Shown one piece after another: positions 31,246 to 38,697 of a DNA stretch of 42,330 nt (position 1 is the first letter of the stretch; the number at the start of each line of letters is the position of its first letter). The stretch covers positions 1 through 42,330 of the IMG/VR virus record IMGVR_UViG_3300032309_000906; one strand, written 5' to 3'. Position numbers and translations under genes: made by a program. The DNA is from a virus. The notes beneath the pieces were generated by a model. It searched no databases, was not told where the DNA came from, and saw only the letters and a program-made list of their open reading frames with translations.

Positions 31246-32682
31246 TTAGCCTTGGACTACTACGCGATATTGATTTAGAGTAGGTGCGACAGAGAATAGC
31301 AGAGTAATTGTATTAACGGTAGCATGGTTTACATCACAAATTACTTCAGCGTAAGAACCTGTGCTTTCATAAACAGTTACTTGGACATCTCTAGTGTTTA
31401 AGTTGTGAGTAATGGTATATGAAGTTGCTGAACCATCTCCAACATTTGCGTTATATTTAGAAACAACGACTGCAGTATCAATAGCAACAGTATTAGTTAA
31501 TACAGAAATACCATTACCTGCACCGACAGCAAGATCAGAACTTAAGTTAAGACCTGAGGTGGTAGCAAGTTTAATTTCAGCCCCACTTGCGCCTGTCTGT
31601 AATCCATAACCGCTTCTTGGTGCAAAAGTAAAGTTTGTACCAGTTAGCAATACACCATTAGATGCTGTGTAAGTTCCTGCACCTGAGAATTGTTGGAAAA
31701 CAATAGGGTCAGTTCCAACAGTAGTTACTTCATCAACGTTGACCCAACCAGTATTGGCAAGGGTTGTTCCGTTATCAACGAAAGTAAAATCACCACCTGC
31801 AATTTCGGCGGCTGAGTCGAAGTCTGTTGCACGAGTTAAAATCCAGTTTGTGGAAACACTACCGATAGTTGTAAGGGTATAGATACCATTTTGAGATTGT
31901 GTGGTTTGATTTTTGACCAAAATACGAGCATTGAGAGAAGGTGTAGTGCCATCTGTAGTAAATGCCGCTTGAGTTCCAGCGTTTGTTAGTGTTGCACCAA
32001 CACCGCTAGCACCATTGCTATATGTAGCATTTAAGTTTGCAGTTGTGCCAGCATATGAGGCGGCATGGATATTAAGTCCTTGTGCTACATCATCGACATA
32101 TTGCTTATTTGCCGCATCTGTGCTGACTGTTGGTGTGCCTAAGGCTGTTAGTTTATAACCAGCCATTGATAAATCTTGAGATGGGGTAAAGGCGTGTGTG
32201 TGATCTTCTTTAGAAGGTGTAGTTGCTGAACCTGCTGAACCAGCCGCACCGCTAATAGCATTTGGTGTTGCTGTGCCTAAGGCAGGTGTGCCGTGTGTGT
32301 GATCAGCCCGAGCGTATGTGGTTGCTGAACCATTACCACTTGAGGCACCATAAGATGTTTGAGCAGTTACTGTGCCAAAGGCGTTAGTTTGTGTCCATGT
32401 TGAACCATCTGAGTAATAAAATAAGTATGTATCTGTTGCATAGTAGATAGTTCCTGCATCTACTGAACCAGCCGCAGGGCGGTTAGCAAGCAAACCTGAA
32501 CTAATAGCATTACCAGCGACTTCCCACCGTGTGCCATTGTAAATATAAAGTTGGTTATCTACAGTATTGTAGTAAATCTGTCCAGCAGAAGGAGTAGCAG
32601 GTGCAGTTGCGAGGTTTTGAATTACCGCATTCTGTAATTCATTTTTAGTAAGGTCAATGCTGACCAAGAATTTTCTTGCCAT
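31246..32682 (-). CDS. Fibre-like protein within the head module
   Basis: The 478-residue protein has N-terminal GQIYYNTVDNQLYIYNGTRWEV-type repeats and two DHTH motifs (ARADHTHGTP, SKEDHTHAFT, about 125-170) that resemble metal-binding fibre repeats. The anchor-like TDAANKQYVDDVAQGLN follows, and then a C-terminal domain with QNGIYTLTTIGS ... LTRATDFDS ... GTTLANTGWV. These are fibre modules of aquatic phages. Its position between terminase and portal suggests a head fibre or decoration, or a displaced tail fibre. Confidence 0.7.
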   Translation of the reverse strand: MARKFLVSIDLTKNELQNAVIQNLATAPATPSAGQIYYNTVDNQLYIYNGTRWEVAGNAISSGLLANRPAAGSVDAGTIYYATDTYLFYYSDGSTWTQTNAFGTVTAQTSYGASSGNGSATTYARADHTHGTPALGTATPNAISGAAGSAGSATTPSKEDHTHAFTPSQDLSMAGYKLTALGTPTVSTDAANKQYVDDVAQGLNIHAASYAGTTANLNATYSNGASGVGATLTNAGTQAAFTTDGTTPSLNARILVKNQTTQSQNGIYTLTTIGSVSTNWILTRATDFDSAAEIAGGDFTFVDNGTTLANTGWVNVDEVTTVGTDPIVFQQFSGAGTYTASNGVLLTGTNFTFAPRSGYGLQTGASGAEIKLATTSGLNLSSDLAVGAGNGISVLTNTVAIDTAVVVSKYNANVGDGSATSYTITHNLNTRDVQVTVYESTGSYAEVICDVNHATVNTITLLFSVAPTLNQYRVVVQG

Positions 32683-32692
32683 GTTTTTTCTC

Positions 32693-32980
32693 CTAGACTA
32701 TGTACGCGACACCTGCAAAGGCGCCCGTAAATGTGATTACCATTCGGTTTACTGTTGGATAACTTATTGAACCTTCGCATTGTGTTCCACCTGAATCTAA
32801 AACAACCGCAACAGGGTTAAAACCTAGGTTGTGGTTAATTGTCCAAGTAGCACTAGATACTGCTTGTGTGTGAGTGTATGCGATATCGCTTGGAGTAAAA
32901 GCACCAGCAGGTCCTTGAGGACCAGGGGCAGTTACTCGTACCACAGGTTGAGTTACTTGAACTACTACAACTTCACTCAT
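32693..32980 (-). CDS. Small collagen-motif virion protein
   Basis: The 95-residue product has a short collagen-like segment (GPQGPAG, about 20-26), then a beta domain with WTINHNLGFNPVAVVLDSGGTQCEG. That pattern is shared with the C-terminal ends of fibres (TITHNLNTRDVQVTVYESTG in the 478-residue gene). ATG overlaps the previous stop. It is probably part of the fibre complex encoded around it. Confidence 0.65.
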   Translation of the reverse strand: MSEVVVVQVTQPVVRVTAPGPQGPAGAFTPSDIAYTHTQAVSSATWTINHNLGFNPVAVVLDSGGTQCEGSISYPTVNRMVITFTGAFAGVAYIV

Positions 32981-33324
32981 GTTCGGGTCACCTGTGGGCT
33001 CACTTCTACTGTTCCTTGAACAAGTCGGGTTACTACATTTGCTGGTGAAGTAATTTCTAAGTCATAGGCATACTTACCATTTGTAATTGCTGTAGTTTGT
33101 GTCGCTGTTGCACGAACAGCAAGTGTGCCTGTTGCACCTGTAATAGTTATACCATTTCCATTAGTTAAACTCAACACAGTAGTTTTTGCTAATGGTGAAG
33201 TTCTAATCTGTAATGCGGCGGTATAACCAGTTATGTTTACTGCTGTGCCGTTTGGGTTTTCATAAATAAAAGTAATAAACCAGTCAGCCCCTTGATCAAT
33301 AGTGGTGTTATAAGTTACTGCCAC
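32977..33324 (-). CDS. Small beta-domain virion protein
   Basis: GTG 33324 has GGAGAG upstream and overlaps the terminase gene by 17 bases. The 115-residue protein opens TIDQGADWFITFIYENPNGTAVNITGYTAALQIR, a small beta-sandwich pattern common in phage fibre or baseplate accessory proteins. It probably works with the next two genes. Confidence 0.65.
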   Translation of the reverse strand: MAVTYNTTIDQGADWFITFIYENPNGTAVNITGYTAALQIRTSPLAKTTVLSLTNGNGITITGATGTLAVRATATQTTAITNGKYAYDLEITSPANVVTRLVQGTVEVSPQVTRT

Positions 33325-34657
33325 TACTCTCTCCTAACGCTTGATTACAATAAACACAAATTACTTCTGTTTTTTTATTTGGCATCTTACATGCTGGGCA
33401 TATAGTAGCCATGCTTGCAAGGACTGCTTGAGAACTTGAGCCATCTTTCAATTCTGTTAATGCCCAGACTAAGGCATCTAGCCTATCAGGACTTTGTCTG
33501 CTTTCTGGTGTCCAAGTGACCATCTGGTCTTCTAACTTAGAAAACATACCAACATGGTGAACTCTGCCTTGCTCATATAATGCAGATATTGGCTCAGCCC
33601 TTAATTGCTTACCCCTTGAGGCAACAACTTTCTTTACAGGGACTAATCTATCAACTTGCTGGATGGTTGCAATAATCATGTCGCCGCCATTATTTGTCTC
33701 AGCAATAATCTTATCAGCCGACCAATCGTTAAAGGCTTGAACAGCCCTACGACCCCAACCGTCAGGTGTTGCTTTAAGTGTTGCATCTTCAAGCACATAA
33801 AAGTGCCCTTCAGATGTTGCACCTGCAACAACTATTCCAGTTTCATCACTATCTTCATTAGAAGTAACTGCTGGGTCAATGGCTACAACTATGCGGTATA
33901 GAGGTGGCATGTCTTTAGGTTCAAGGCGTTTATCTTCTATCCATGCCCTTGTCCAAAGTGCACCTTCCATGTCTTCAAGTAACTCACCTTGAAGTTCTTG
34001 CCGACCAAGGCGAGTATTTCCATACCTTGCCTCAAGTTCAGCGAGCGCAGTAGAAGCAAGATTGGCTCTGTTTTCATAGGTTGAGCCTCTAGTTATTACT
34101 GCATTATCTCGTTTTAATAAATTCTTTAGTAATGGAACAGGTTTAGGAGTTGTGGTTATAACTGTCTGTGGGCGCTCGCCTAAGCGTAATCCAAACTGTA
34201 ATTGATCATACGCCTCAGGTCTTATCCATGCCGCTAACTCATCACACCATGCCCCATGATGCTGAGGACCTCTAAGTCGGTCAGGCTCTTCAGCCGAGAA
34301 CAATTTAATTCTTGACCCATTGGTTAAAAGAATTTCACCTATTGAGCGATTCCAGTTAGCAAGTGCTTTGTATCTATTCAGAATATTAATTAAACCCGAT
34401 TCACCTTCAGCACATGTATCTCTAGCATCGGCAAATGTAGGCGCGACAACAGCCCATCTAGTTCTGTCTTGTGTAATTGCATGGTGAGCAATCCACTCAG
34501 CCCCAGTACGAGTTTTACCCCAACCACGACCAGACATGATAAGCCAAGTTAACCAATCCCCTTCGGGTGGTATTTGGTTCTCACGAGCATCTTCAAGCCA
34601 AAGTAGGCGAGATGCCACCATCCAGTCTGCTGGCGTCAGTTCTGTTTCTAGCGACAA
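33308..34657 (-). CDS. terL: Terminase large subunit with C-terminal zinc ribbon
   Basis: The 449-residue product (TTG 34657) has a Walker A (GRGWGKTRT, 43-51), Walker B (WCDE, D139 E140) and motif III (VITTTPKP). RNase H-type nuclease acids are candidates at D261 (VVAIDPAV), E320 (IIAETNNGGD) and D394 (SPDRLDALVWAL). After the nuclease fold it carries C420-x2-C423 and C434-x2-C437, a zinc ribbon not usual in this family. It packages DNA into the procapsid and cuts it. The overlap with TerS is 65 bases. Confidence 0.92.
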   Translation of the reverse strand: MSLETELTPADWMVASRLLWLEDARENQIPPEGDWLTWLIMSGRGWGKTRTGAEWIAHHAITQDRTRWAVVAPTFADARDTCAEGESGLINILNRYKALANWNRSIGEILLTNGSRIKLFSAEEPDRLRGPQHHGAWCDELAAWIRPEAYDQLQFGLRLGERPQTVITTTPKPVPLLKNLLKRDNAVITRGSTYENRANLASTALAELEARYGNTRLGRQELQGELLEDMEGALWTRAWIEDKRLEPKDMPPLYRIVVAIDPAVTSNEDSDETGIVVAGATSEGHFYVLEDATLKATPDGWGRRAVQAFNDWSADKIIAETNNGGDMIIATIQQVDRLVPVKKVVASRGKQLRAEPISALYEQGRVHHVGMFSKLEDQMVTWTPESRQSPDRLDALVWALTELKDGSSSQAVLASMATICPACKMPNKKTEVICVYCNQALGESSGSNL

Positions 34658-35102
34658 GGTGTGCTAACTCTTTAACTCTCTGATCAATTTCACTACCGCC
34701 TTCATAGATAGTTACATCGTGCTTTACTTTTGTTTCATCAAGACCAAGATACTTGGCTCGTCTATCCATAATCTTAAGAACCATTACTGAGGCTTGCTGT
34801 GCCGCATTTGGATCATTTTTATTAAGTGCCCTTGGGAACCAGTATTGTGCAAGTCTATCTAATCGCTCTCGCTCTTGAGTTCTGATCTCATCAGCAGGTT
34901 CTTGAAGTGTCCGCTTTAATGCTCTTTCGTAAGCATTGTATGCGGCACCTTTAGAAGCATATCCAACAGCCTTAGCAATATCATCCCACTTTACATGGGC
35001 AAGTCTTAATTCTAAGACCCGTCTTTCTTTTTCAATTACTTCATGTAAAGATGCTCTGCGCCTTTTCGGTTTTACTAGAACAGGCTCAAGGTTTGATTCC
35101 AT
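34593..35102 (-). CDS. terS: Terminase small subunit
   Basis: The 169-residue protein has a basic start (KPKRRRASLHEVIEKE), then an HTH-like LAHVKWDDIAKAVGYASKGAAYNAYERALKRTL. A helical region with RERLDRLAQYWFPRAL ... VMVLKIMDRRAKYLGLDE follows, typical of small terminase subunits of actinophages. It recognises packaging DNA and loads TerL. GGAAGG precedes the ATG. Confidence 0.8.
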   Translation of the reverse strand: MESNLEPVLVKPKRRRASLHEVIEKERRVLELRLAHVKWDDIAKAVGYASKGAAYNAYERALKRTLQEPADEIRTQERERLDRLAQYWFPRALNKNDPNAAQQASVMVLKIMDRRAKYLGLDETKVKHDVTIYEGGSEIDQRVKELAHLVARNRTDASRLDGGISPTLA

Positions 35103-35125
35103 AGTTCTACCTTCCCTTTAAAACC

Positions 35126-35284
35126 TTACAGTAGCAGAGTAGTCACCATATAACCTAGCCATATTCCAAAGATTGCGAGTATGCCAATAATAGAAGTAGG
35201 AGCAGGGAGAGGAAGTTTTAACCATGTAGTTAATACTCCCAATCCCATGCCCACAACTAAGGCAAGGAAGCCTTGTTTAATCAT
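35126..35284 (-). CDS. XapX-domain (DUF1427-like) membrane protein
   Basis: I start at ATG 35284, which overlaps the transporter stop by one base (TAATG). The 52-residue product has two transmembrane helices with GLGVLTTWLKLPLPAPTSIIGILAIFGIWLG. This matches the pattern of the XapX/DUF1427 family (two helices around a Leu/Pro-rich, Pro-Ala-Pro turn). That family's role is unsettled. The coupled position suggests a partner of the precursor transporter, or a small membrane accessory. Confidence 0.7.
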   Translation of the reverse strand: MIKQGFLALVVGMGLGVLTTWLKLPLPAPTSIIGILAIFGIWLGYMVTTLLL

Positions 35285-35952
35285 TAACGAATTTGACCAT
35301 CTAATGTCCACTCATGCTTTGGTCGCACTCCATAAATAAGTGGAAGGCTGATCACAGCAATAGCAAGTTTAATCCACACCATTGACCAGAATATTGCAAA
35401 AACTACACTTAATGGCATTAAGCCATAAAATGCAATAAAGGCAAATACTAAAGAATCAATCGGTGAAGATACAGCATTTGAAGATAAAACTCTGCCCCAT
35501 TGGTATTTCTGACCAAATCTTTGAACCCACTTTGAGTAAACGGCGGTATCAATAAGTTCAGCAATAACCATGGCAACGATAGATGCAAGGACTATGCGCC
35601 ATTGAGGTCCTAGAACCTTGACCCACTCTGTTTGCTCACCAACAGCCATGTCGGGGGATAGATTTGCTACTACCCAGTAGTAACCTGCCATGAGCAGATT
35701 TACAAATGCACCAACAAAAATTGCTACTTTTGCGGCTGATCTACCTGCTACTTTGTGTATAACATCTCGTAGAGTAAATGTAATTGGATAGATTAATGTG
35801 CCAGCATCTAATGACCAACCAAATACTTCAACAATTCTTAGTGAAGCAACATTAGCAATTAATGTCGAGGCTAAATAGATTCCAGTTACTGCTATTAAAA
35901 TGGCTATCCAAACGCTATTTACTTTTGGTTGCCTTTCTTGTGCCTTTTCCAT
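35284..35952 (-). CDS. yhhQ: YhhQ/VUT-family queuosine precursor (7-deazaguanine) transporter
   Basis: The 222-residue integral membrane protein has about six helices and family signatures: YPITFTLRDVIHKVAGR (55-71), AELIDTAVYSKW (131-142) and SSNAVSSPIDSLVFAFIAF (157-175). Known relatives import preQ0 and preQ1 across the inner membrane. AAGGAG precedes the ATG, and a GC-rich hairpin lies just before it. Following DpdA and a ParB-like gene, it probably feeds base for DNA modification. No de novo preQ0 genes (folE, queD, queE, queC) occur in the window. Confidence 0.9.
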   Translation of the reverse strand: MEKAQERQPKVNSVWIAILIAVTGIYLASTLIANVASLRIVEVFGWSLDAGTLIYPITFTLRDVIHKVAGRSAAKVAIFVGAFVNLLMAGYYWVVANLSPDMAVGEQTEWVKVLGPQWRIVLASIVAMVIAELIDTAVYSKWVQRFGQKYQWGRVLSSNAVSSPIDSLVFAFIAFYGLMPLSVVFAIFWSMVWIKLAIAVISLPLIYGVRPKHEWTLDGQIR

Positions 35953-35972
35953 GTTTCTCCTTGGTTTTGGTA

Positions 35973-35996
35973 ACGGGGGCGGACTACGAACCCCGT
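35973..35996 (-). promoter_or_regulatory. Hairpin leader before the deazaguanine transporter
   Basis: On the complement ACGGGG (35996-35991) and CCCCGT (35978-35973) flank a 12-base loop, TTCGTAGTCCGC. An A-rich tail and the AAGGAG site follow. The order stem, GG-TTC-TAG-like loop, A-rich tail and Shine-Dalgarno resembles a preQ1-I riboswitch. The expected CTA partner in the tail is missing, so this is a suggestion only. Confidence 0.3.
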
Positions 35997-36003
35997 CTTA
36001 TGC

Positions 36004-36678
36004 TTAGAGCGTTTCGCTCTTTGCAATAAGTTTAGTTATTAAAGCACCTGCCGCAAGTTTTGTATCGGTAGGTAACTCATTCTTGTTTTCATACAGCATT
36101 GACTTCCACTTTAATCCTGTTTCAGGATTTAATACTGCACTAATTTTATAATCGCCACCCTCACCATCATCTTCAAATTCATTTGTGGTTATTGGTGTGT
36201 CTAAAGCATCCCAACTAAATGAGGCAATTTCCATTAATTCATTTAATTGAGTTTCCGTGTATGGTAACCCCACAGCAAGGTCGTCAGGCAAATCCACTTT
36301 AATCTCAGCGAGCAAGGCTCCCAACTTAGCAAAGTCAGCCCTGCCCCGTGTCTCGTTCATTATGATCGTAAGTTTTTTAGCATTCGCGTCATCTACATCT
36401 ATGACGATTGCGGGAATTTGACCTAACTTTACTAAGTCAGGAACGTTTCTTTTACCTTCTATTTTCTTTTCAATAATTTCTTTTAATGCTTTTAATCTAT
36501 GCTCACCATCAATAATCTGGTAATGATCATCAATAGCCCTAACTAAAATTGGTGCAAGAAAACCATTGTTAGAAATAGATTCTATTTCAGCGTTAAATTG
36601 TTGCTCATTTTGAACATTTGGATTCCATGGATTAGGTTCTACTTTATTAATCTTAAGTAAAGACACTTCTAAATTCAT
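36004..36678 (-). CDS. ParB-like nuclease-fold protein (DpdB-like candidate)
   Basis: The 224-residue protein has the ParB/Srx N-terminal fold: VSLLKINKVEPNPWNPN, a Q-x-L-like box (NNGFLAPILVRA), IIDGEHRLKALKEI (55-68) and IIMNETRG (105-112). The C-terminal half is acidic and unassigned. In bacterial dpd clusters a ParB-like ATPase, DpdB, works with DpdA to insert preQ0 in DNA. It starts one base after the DpdA stop. A ParB-like role in binding or hydrolysing a nucleotide in that reaction is the best inference. Confidence 0.75.
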   Translation of the reverse strand: MNLEVSLLKINKVEPNPWNPNVQNEQQFNAEIESISNNGFLAPILVRAIDDHYQIIDGEHRLKALKEIIEKKIEGKRNVPDLVKLGQIPAIVIDVDDANAKKLTIIMNETRGRADFAKLGALLAEIKVDLPDDLAVGLPYTETQLNELMEIASFSWDALDTPITTNEFEDDGEGGDYKISAVLNPETGLKWKSMLYENKNELPTDTKLAAGALITKLIAKSETL

Positions 36679-36679
36679 T

Positions 36680-37504
36680 TTAATCCTTCCACTTTACACC
36701 TCGTTGTTCCCATAAAGAAGTAATGCCTGTGCCTACATGAGCATAACTCTCAACAGATTTTCTTAAGCCAACCAATACTGCTTCCTTGCTATTTAATTCA
36801 CCTGACTTTGGAATTATTGCGTCAAGTTTTTTTGCTTTGCCCCACTCGGTAATGTATTGACCAAATCTCATTGAGGTTGTCCATGTTGAACTATCTACTG
36901 AGTAATATGGAAAAGACTTCATGCTGTCTAATGCAGTAACTGCTAATCCATGTGTCTTTGGTAAATTTTCAAAACCATAACGTTGGTATAAATGTCTTAA
37001 TACTAAATTCTGCCACTCAATTCTTGATTTAAGTGATACATCATTTCGCGGAGATATTCCAAGAATACTACCAACAGGTAATCTATCTAAAAGTGTATCC
37101 AAGAAAACTTGTGGTTCATCTTGGTGATAAACTTCCATAACCTCTAACCCTTTAGAACGCAAGTAGTCGGCATTGATCAACGACTGCTTCATACCTTCTA
37201 TTCGTTCTTTTTTTGTTGAGGTTCTTCCTGCCTCTCCTGGTATAACATCTAAATTGACAGCTACAACTTTTTTTGCTTTGTGTTGATTAGCGAGCGCCCA
37301 TGTTGCATAAGCATCTATATCTACTTGCTTGCCTGTATTCCATGCTGTAAATGCACCACTATCTAAAATTAAATACTCAGGGTGGTAAGTAATATCAGCA
37401 AGTATTTTTGAATAAGCAAAACTAACTAAAATGTTTGGTGCTTTAAGATCGTTCATTAAAATTATTTGGTAAGGGTTCATACCTAGCGCAAAAGTTAAGC
37501 GCAT
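36680..37504 (-). CDS. dpdA: DpdA-like DNA transglycosylase (TGT superfamily)
   Basis: The 274-residue protein shows the TGT-type barrel: ILDSGAFTAW (46-55, D48), VAVNLDVIPG (81-90), GISPR (149-153), THGLAV (185-190) and YYSVDSSTW (200-208). D204 is a good nucleophile candidate. DpdA proteins exchange guanine in DNA for a 7-deazaguanine; their relative TGT does so in tRNA. The protein is shorter than bacterial tRNA TGT and has no zinc site, fitting phage DpdA types. It heads the DpdA-ParB-YhhQ-XapX run. AAGGTG precedes its ATG. Confidence 0.85.
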   Translation of the reverse strand: MRLTFALGMNPYQIILMNDLKAPNILVSFAYSKILADITYHPEYLILDSGAFTAWNTGKQVDIDAYATWALANQHKAKKVVAVNLDVIPGEAGRTSTKKERIEGMKQSLINADYLRSKGLEVMEVYHQDEPQVFLDTLLDRLPVGSILGISPRNDVSLKSRIEWQNLVLRHLYQRYGFENLPKTHGLAVTALDSMKSFPYYSVDSSTWTTSMRFGQYITEWGKAKKLDAIIPKSGELNSKEAVLVGLRKSVESYAHVGTGITSLWEQRGVKWKD

Positions 37505-37523
37505 TTCTACACCTTCACAACGA

Positions 37524-37572
37524 GAGAAGTCTGCCCATTACAGAAAGGGTTTTGTAGATGGGCAGACCTCTC
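37524..37572. repeat. Long inverted repeat upstream of dpdA
   Basis: The 15-base arms GAGAAGTCTGCCCAT (37524-37538) and ATGGGCAGACCTCTC (37558-37572) pair with one G-U. An inner TACA/TGTA extends the stem. It lies between a candidate promoter and the dpdA start, so it could be a 5' leader hairpin or a protein-binding dyad. Confidence 0.8.
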
Positions 37573-37584
37573 CCATTGGCAGAA

Positions 37585-37614
37585 AGCATAACACATTTTC
37601 ACTCCGTTGGACAA
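37585..37614 (-). promoter_or_regulatory. Candidate promoter of the deazaguanine cassette
   Basis: On the complement TTGTCC (37614-37609), 18 bases, TATGCT (37590-37585). It overlaps the end of the HTH gene, and the long inverted repeat follows about 12 bases later. Confidence 0.5.
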
Positions 37615-37793
37615 CCCGAACGACGGCGTGTCTGAAACTCCAAAACTTCTTGAAGTTTGAAAGTGTTGCGCCTACTGCTTTTACCTATGGGGGTAAGAAG
37701 TTTCCGATATACCAACTGGCGTAAGTTATTTTTACTTATACCAAGAAGCATGGCGGCAACTTCACTATCAATTATACCGTTGCCTTCAGCCAT
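37599..37793 (-). CDS. Excisionase/MerR-type HTH protein
   Basis: The 64-residue product has one HTH of the excisionase type: IIDSEVAAMLLGISKNNLRQLVYRKLLTPIGKSSRRNTFKLQEVLEFQTRR. This is a helix-turn-helix plus wing and C-terminal helix. No integrase is visible, so it is more likely a small transcriptional regulator. The inverted repeat just downstream is a candidate site for it. Confidence 0.75.
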   Translation of the reverse strand: MAEGNGIIDSEVAAMLLGISKNNLRQLVYRKLLTPIGKSSRRNTFKLQEVLEFQTRRRSGCPTE

Positions 37794-37797
37794 TTGC

Positions 37798-37932
37798 CTA
37801 CCATTCTAGCGATATCCATATAAACCCAAGTTCAAAACTAGCACCAAACCTGCCGATATTAAAACCAATGCCAAATGAATATGTACTAAACCCCATGATC
37901 AACCAATAACGGTTAAATATAAACTTGGTCAT
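37798..37932 (-). CDS. Small hydrophobic protein (44 residues)
   Basis: ATG 37932 lies 5 bases after the SSB stop and the frame ends 4 bases before the next ATG, so it fits the operon. The product is rich in Phe, Gly and Ile without a clear single helix. GGTAAGA before the ATG is a weak ribosome-binding site. Confidence 0.45.
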   Translation of the reverse strand: MTKFIFNRYWLIMGFSTYSFGIGFNIGRFGASFELGFIWISLEW

Positions 37933-37937
37933 AAGTC

Positions 37938-38351
37938 TTACCACGGAAAGTCGTCAGCAGGTATTGGGTCATCATCCATGCGGTGCACTATTTCAGGATT
38001 TTGAATTACCATCTTAGGTGTCTTAGGTGGCTTCTGACCAATCCAATCCACATTTATTTCAAGCGAGCGCTTTTCTACTCCTTCTTTATCTACCCAAAAA
38101 GATTCGCTCAAACTGCCTTCTACTTTAACTCTGTCGCCTTTTTTGTAATGAGCCGCAATAGAAGCCGCATCTTCTTCCCATGCAACACATCTAAACCACA
38201 TGGTATCCCCATTTTCCCATGAGCCATTGACTAACCGAGATGGGGTGTTTGCTAACGAAAATCTAACTAAGTTTTTCCCTGTATTTGTAATCTTTAACTC
38301 AGGGTCATTACCAAGATTACCTGTAACTACTATTAATGCTTCACCAGCCAT
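37938..38351 (-). CDS. ssb: Single-stranded DNA-binding protein
   Basis: The 137-residue protein has an OB fold pattern: VVTGNLGNDPELKITNTGKNLVRFSLANT, WFRCVAWEEDAASIAAHYKKGDRVKVEGSL and a C-terminal acidic tail DDFPW. Bacterial SSBs usually end in DDIPF; here Trp replaces the last Phe. GGAGGG precedes the ATG. It should coat ssDNA during replication and recombination with the Bet-like protein. Confidence 0.9.
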   Translation of the reverse strand: MAGEALIVVTGNLGNDPELKITNTGKNLVRFSLANTPSRLVNGSWENGDTMWFRCVAWEEDAASIAAHYKKGDRVKVEGSLSESFWVDKEGVEKRSLEINVDWIGQKPPKTPKMVIQNPEIVHRMDDDPIPADDFPW

Positions 38352-38697
38352 GTTCGCCCTCCTTGATCAATAAATAAGTGCCTTCCTCTGTAAGTATAAC
38401 ACTTGAGCCGTCAGGAAGCATTAAAGGACACGCCTGAGGTTCTCTATATCTTGAAACTATATACCCTTTTTCCATGCTGTCTTTGGGGTTCAAATGAACA
38501 GACTTAGTGCCTAGATTGTGGCACTCATGGTGCAAGGCTAGAAAGTTCTCAACTACATCTTTGCCACCAGCCGACCTTAACTTGCGGTGGTGTAGGGCAA
38601 AATCATTACTTAAGGCTTTACCGCATTTCTCGCAATAGCCTTTGCACCTTTTTAATACTAAGGCTCTTAACTCTGCTACATTTGCCAAGTTCGCCAC
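38341..38697 (-). CDS. HNH endonuclease
   Basis: The 118-residue protein (GTG start) has a zinc-HNH pattern: C22-x2-C25, H36-H37 (ALHHRKLRSAGG), N51 (ENFLALHHECHN) and C59-H60. It lies within the replication block between the zinc-ribbon protein and SSB, with overlaps on both sides, so it is part of the operon and not an obvious homing insertion. The C-terminal part is a short beta domain. It is probably a nicking or cutting enzyme of unknown target. Confidence 0.8.
   Translation of the reverse strand: MANLANVAELRALVLKRCKGYCEKCGKALSNDFALHHRKLRSAGGKDVVENFLALHHECHNLGTKSVHLNPKDSMEKGYIVSRYREPQACPLMLPDGSSVILTEEGTYLLIKEGEHGW

Noticed and set aside
37599-37793. Excisionase of a temperate phage with attachment site
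   Set aside because: No integrase, repressor gene or attP-like core is visible in what seems a whole genome. The HTH is more likely a regulator.
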